This document shows, in pieces, positions 61,245 to 64,000 of a stretch of DNA of 64,000 nucleotides (positions within the stretch are counted from its first letter, which is position 1; every line of letters starts with the position of its first letter). Below the pieces are notes generated by a model, which worked only from the letters and a program-made list of their open reading frames with translations, was not told where the DNA came from and did not search any database. Origin of the DNA: Pseudoalteromonas sp. CO133X. Lineage in GTDB: Bacteria; Pseudomonadota; Gammaproteobacteria; Enterobacterales; Alteromonadaceae. The DNA is taken from contig SGPE01000009.1 of NCBI GenBank assembly GCA_004208945.1, positions 434,001 through 498,000 on the forward strand, in the 5' to 3' direction. The translations under genes were made by a program, and so were the position numbers.

Positions 61245-61766
61245 CTAAAACAAACGCTGTTCTATTTTTATAGTGTCACCCGCAGCAATTTGGCTATTTA
61301 AATTACCCTTTTGTTGCTGCTCTTTAGTTTTCTCTTTAAAAATAAATATTTTATCGATTGAGGCTCGCTCAGTTAATCCGCCAGCTAATGCAATTGCTTG
61401 GTTTACAGTCATTGCAGGTTGATATGCATACGCACCAGGCTCTTTAACCTCACCGTGAATATAAAACGGACGATATTCGACAACTTGGGCATATACATTC
61501 GGGTTGACTAAGTAGTCAGGTTGTAAGCCTTCGCTAATAGTTTGCTCGACTTGGGCAATATTTAAACCCACTAGCTTAACCTTTCCTAAGAAGGGGTAAT
61601 TAATCTCACCACTATTACCTAGCAGTGAGGTTACATCTAGATCGGGCTGGCCAAATACTTTAATTTCTATTTTGTCACCCGCCCCTAAGATGTAGTTTTT
61701 TGAATCATCTGCAAAACTACACACACTTAGGAACAAGGCTAAGGCTATTAAAATTTTGACCTTCAT
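61245..61766 (-). CDS. Wza/VpsN-like polysaccharide export protein
   Basis: A 173-residue exported protein with a signal peptide ending near CSFA. It begins with the polysaccharide export (Poly_export) domain YILGAGDKIEIKVFGQPDL and has one SLBB domain (FYIHGEVKEPGAYAYQP). It is much shorter than Wza (about 380 residues) and lacks the C-terminal helical barrel, so an outer-membrane pore would have to come from another protein, such as the adjacent barrel. The start overlaps the barrel gene stop by 4 bp (ATGA). Confidence 0.9.
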   Translation of the reverse strand: MKVKILIALALFLSVCSFADDSKNYILGAGDKIEIKVFGQPDLDVTSLLGNSGEINYPFLGKVKLVGLNIAQVEQTISEGLQPDYLVNPNVYAQVVEYRPFYIHGEVKEPGAYAYQPAMTVNQAIALAGGLTERASIDKIFIFKEKTKEQQQKGNLNSQIAAGDTIKIEQRLF

Positions 61767-62977
61767 TCATTACCCTTTAATGCAAAAGTAAAATTAAGCC
61801 CCACAATTACACGATCAAACTCAATATTAGCTTGGTTTGAATTACGATCAATAAAGTCGACGTAACCCGATACCATACCAAAGTTGTTTGCTAGGTAGTT
61901 CAAGCCAAGACGTGCATTTTTAACTTTATCTTTACGATTAAAGTTACCCACGTACTCTTGGTCAACATAATTTGCACTTACTACTGAGCTTAAAGATTCG
62001 CTCCAATCATGTTGCCATGTAGCTCCATAGACGCTTTCACGAATGTAATCGCCTTGAACGAGGGGATCTTTTGCTGCACGGCTAGTAACTAGTTGTAATG
62101 ATGTATAAGAAAGTGGCTTCCATACAACCGCAGCTTCCCAGCTTAAACCGCTGAAATTATCGCGAAGGTTTGACTCGAAATCTTTGTTTTGATAACCAAT
62201 TTTAAACGAACCGGTTGTAATGGCAGTCGCTTCCCACTCCATACCTAATAATACTTTTACGTCATCTGAGTCACGCGAGATACCATTAGAATCAATTACA
62301 TCGTAACGATAGTTTTCCTGCTTTACTTCTATAAAAGCACGGCTACCAGCTTGAGTATTGTAATAACCAGTAATACCAAGCATAGGTTTGTCGTAATCAC
62401 GAAAACGAGATATCTCAGAAAAGTTTTCATAATTCTTATTATAGTAACCAGCAGTTAAAGCTACTTGTGCTTTAGAGCTGAGAGCACCGTACTCATACCT
62501 AGCAGAAAAACTCTGCTGCTTATAAGTGATCAAGTCATCAATAGTATTACCTTGACCCTCTGTCAAACCTGCACCACGTGCTTCTGACAACCAGTCAGCA
62601 TCACCTTTTACATCTAAACGGTGCTTACTTGTAAACTCTTTGTGCATACCTGCACCTAGGTTTATTTGCGTAAAGTTATCAGTTGTATCTTTATTATGCA
62701 GAGATGAGCGTGTTGCAACATCAAACTCATAATTATCTGGGCCATCTTCAAACAGCGCATTTAAGCTTGGCGCTATTTCCCATATCAAGCGAGATCGGGT
62801 GTCTGATGGCGTCATAAAAAAGTTGTCATTGCTACTAACACCTAATTGGAGCGTAGGAGTAAGCTCTGCACCATCCTCAGTCATGAAACTGCCCGGTTTT
62901 AATTCAACTGCAACCGCAGGTGCAGATAAACCCAGTGCAATAGGTAAAAATAAAATTGTATTAGTACGCATTTTCAC
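61763..62977 (-). CDS. Outer-membrane beta-barrel of the exopolysaccharide operon (VpsM/EpsL-like)
   Basis: A 404-residue exported protein. The start is GTG 62977, eight bases from AGGG; an ATG two codons later is possible. After a signal peptide (ends near PAVAVE) come about 16 to 18 amphipathic strands with frequent aromatic residues, and the C-terminus RVIVGLNFTFAL resembles a barrel end. Such proteins sit between the sugar transferase and Wza-like genes in vps-type clusters and are thought to form the outer-membrane conduit. It overlaps the upstream gene by 17 bp. Confidence 0.82.
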   Translation of the reverse strand: MKMRTNTILFLPIALGLSAPAVAVELKPGSFMTEDGAELTPTLQLGVSSNDNFFMTPSDTRSRLIWEIAPSLNALFEDGPDNYEFDVATRSSLHNKDTTDNFTQINLGAGMHKEFTSKHRLDVKGDADWLSEARGAGLTEGQGNTIDDLITYKQQSFSARYEYGALSSKAQVALTAGYYNKNYENFSEISRFRDYDKPMLGITGYYNTQAGSRAFIEVKQENYRYDVIDSNGISRDSDDVKVLLGMEWEATAITTGSFKIGYQNKDFESNLRDNFSGLSWEAAVVWKPLSYTSLQLVTSRAAKDPLVQGDYIRESVYGATWQHDWSESLSSVVSANYVDQEYVGNFNRKDKVKNARLGLNYLANNFGMVSGYVDFIDRNSNQANIEFDRVIVGLNFTFALKGNE

Positions 62978-64000
62978 TTTTAAATCCCTTAAAAATTGTC
63001 ATAAAAATTATTTTTACATCAAGCCATAAAGACCAGTGCTTGATGTAATGTAAATCGTATTCAACTCGCTTAGTCATCTTATCAAGCGTATCTGTTTCAC
63101 CACGCCAACCGTTAATTTGAGCCCAACCAGTAATACCTGGTTTTGCTTTGTGTCTAATCATATAAAAATCGACTTTGGCTCTGTATTCTTCATTATGCGC
63201 TACAGCATGTGGTCTTGGACCAACTATCGACATTTCACCTCTTAAAACATTGATGAATTGCGGTAACTCATCAAGACTTGTTCTTCTTAAGAAGCCACCA
63301 AGCTTAGTAATACGTGCATCATTTTTTGTCGCCTGTGTAACTACATCACTATTTTCAGTGACAGTCATAGATCTAAACTTCCACACTTTGATTTTTCGCC
63401 CATCTAAGCCATATCGGTCTTGTTTGAAAATTATGTTTCCCGGAGACGTCAGCTTAACTGCAGCAGCGATCACCAACAGTAATGGTGAAATTAATAGAAG
63501 AATTAATGAAGAAACAATAATATCTTCAGTGCGCTTAATAAACTCTTGTGCACCAATTAAAGGTGATTCAAAGACACTCAATGTATCTACATTACCGACA
63601 TGTTCAATTCTTGCGTGAATCAAATTAGAAAGTAAGAAGTCAGGTATTACATGAACATCAACTGTCGTATTACCAAGCTGCAATAAAATATCAGCAATAC
63701 GCTTTTCAGCTTTTAATGGTAATGCAATATAAAGTATATCGATCTGTCCATCTCGTGCCCTGTCAATAGCATTTTGAATGGTCCCTTCTACGTCATAATT
63801 TGCAGCTTTTTCAAACAAACGTTCTGGCTTACGGTCATCAAAGAAGCCCATAAACTTAAAACCTAACTCGCTATTTTTTTCAATTTCTTTATGTAAATAC
63901 GCTGCCCCTTCAGTTGCACCAACAATTGCAACATTACGAAGATTTAAACCTAAGCGACGTTTATTACGTTTATATAGATGAACTGCCAAACGCCAGCTGA
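62961..64000 (-). CDS. Undecaprenyl-phosphate sugar phosphotransferase, partial
   Basis: The frame runs off the right edge; 346 residues are visible of about 460. The visible part begins in the CoA-binding-like central domain (NVAIVGATEGAAYLHKEI) and has one membrane segment (about residues 150-175 of the visible part), then the catalytic Bac_transf domain: KVWKFRSM, DELPQFINVLRGEMSIVGPRPHA and the KPGITGWAQINGWRG loop. It links the first sugar phosphate to undecaprenyl phosphate. It corresponds to VpsL/WcaJ and opens the visible operon, though earlier genes may lie outside. Confidence 0.93.
   Translation of the reverse strand, partial: SWRLAVHLYKRNKRRLGLNLRNVAIVGATEGAAYLHKEIEKNSELGFKFMGFFDDRKPERLFEKAANYDVEGTIQNAIDRARDGQIDILYIALPLKAEKRIADILLQLGNTTVDVHVIPDFLLSNLIHARIEHVGNVDTLSVFESPLIGAQEFIKRTEDIIVSSLILLLISPLLLVIAAAVKLTSPGNIIFKQDRYGLDGRKIKVWKFRSMTVTENSDVVTQATKNDARITKLGGFLRRTSLDELPQFINVLRGEMSIVGPRPHAVAHNEEYRAKVDFYMIRHKAKPGITGWAQINGWRGETDTLDKMTKRVEYDLHYIKHWSLWLDVKIIFMTIFKGFKSENAY

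Overview
The window reads as chromosomal DNA of a marine gammaproteobacterium of the Alteromonadales, most likely Pseudoalteromonas or a close relative. This is inferred from gene content, not from a database match. The supporting points are a monomeric-type isocitrate dehydrogenase, a GntR-prpB-prpC-acnD-prpF methylcitrate operon, DUF3080 and DUF3718 proteins, a LruC-domain protein, an aat-ate-infA / clpA-clpS block, AT-rich DNA and a vps-like exopolysaccharide operon. No insertion sequence, integrase, CRISPR array or rRNA gene is visible. The window cuts a gene at each end (acyl-CoA synthetase on the left, polyprenyl-phosphate sugar transferase on the right).

Layout. 1-9.9 kb: acyl-CoA synthetase 3' end, DUF1428, gdhA, a lipoprotein/LruC pair, a secreted M28 peptidase, a PAS-GGDEF diguanylate cyclase and an esterase-VanZ pair. 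10-17.5 kb (accessory in feel): ABC exporter, outer-membrane protein plus Ig-like lipoprotein, MAPEG protein, a decayed gene remnant, an NRAMP-fold transporter without the canonical metal-binding motifs, and an AT-rich HExxH protein overlapping a small lipoprotein. 17.7-36.2 kb (core): serS, crcB, rarA, lolA, ftsK; divergent lrp/ald; pssA; trxB; aat-ate, infA, clpA-clpS, cspD and icd. Aat, Ate, ClpS and ClpA together make the N-degron recognition and unfolding pathway. 36.2-47.9 kb: two secreted amidohydrolase-fold proteins (one lacks the metal HxH), an HNH-like protein, small envelope proteins, fructosamine kinase, ribE, a MATE exporter, DUF3080, a tRNA-Val cluster with tRNA-derived remnants, a guanidine-II riboswitch in front of a Gdx/SugE exporter, and a periplasmic binding protein.

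47.9-54.9 kb: the methylcitrate (propionate) operon, running leftwards from a FadR-type GntR regulator. A good promoter overlaps or adjoins one of three GTCGACA palindromes, which suggests autorepression. 54.9-57.5 kb: rsmF, a structured intergenic segment ending in a strong terminator, and a secreted polysaccharide deacetylase. 57.5-64 kb: an exopolysaccharide operon (sugar transferase, outer-membrane barrel, Wza-like, Wzc-like BY-kinase, PHP-type phosphatase, VpsP-like), whose order resembles vpsL-M-N-O-P of Vibrio.

The observations most worth a second look are the tandem tRNA-Val-like remnants, which keep the T arm and CCA but have the anticodon arm replaced by a related 25-26 nt segment (about 45.9-46.33 kb). 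Next are the HEFGH protein with its overlapping lipoprotein (16.3-17.5 kb), the NRAMP homologue with altered metal motifs (15.06-16.26 kb), the HxH-less amidohydrolase (36.3-37.5 kb), the structured segment before the deacetylase (about 56.54-56.61 kb), and the TTAGTCAA motif repeated around cspD and icd.
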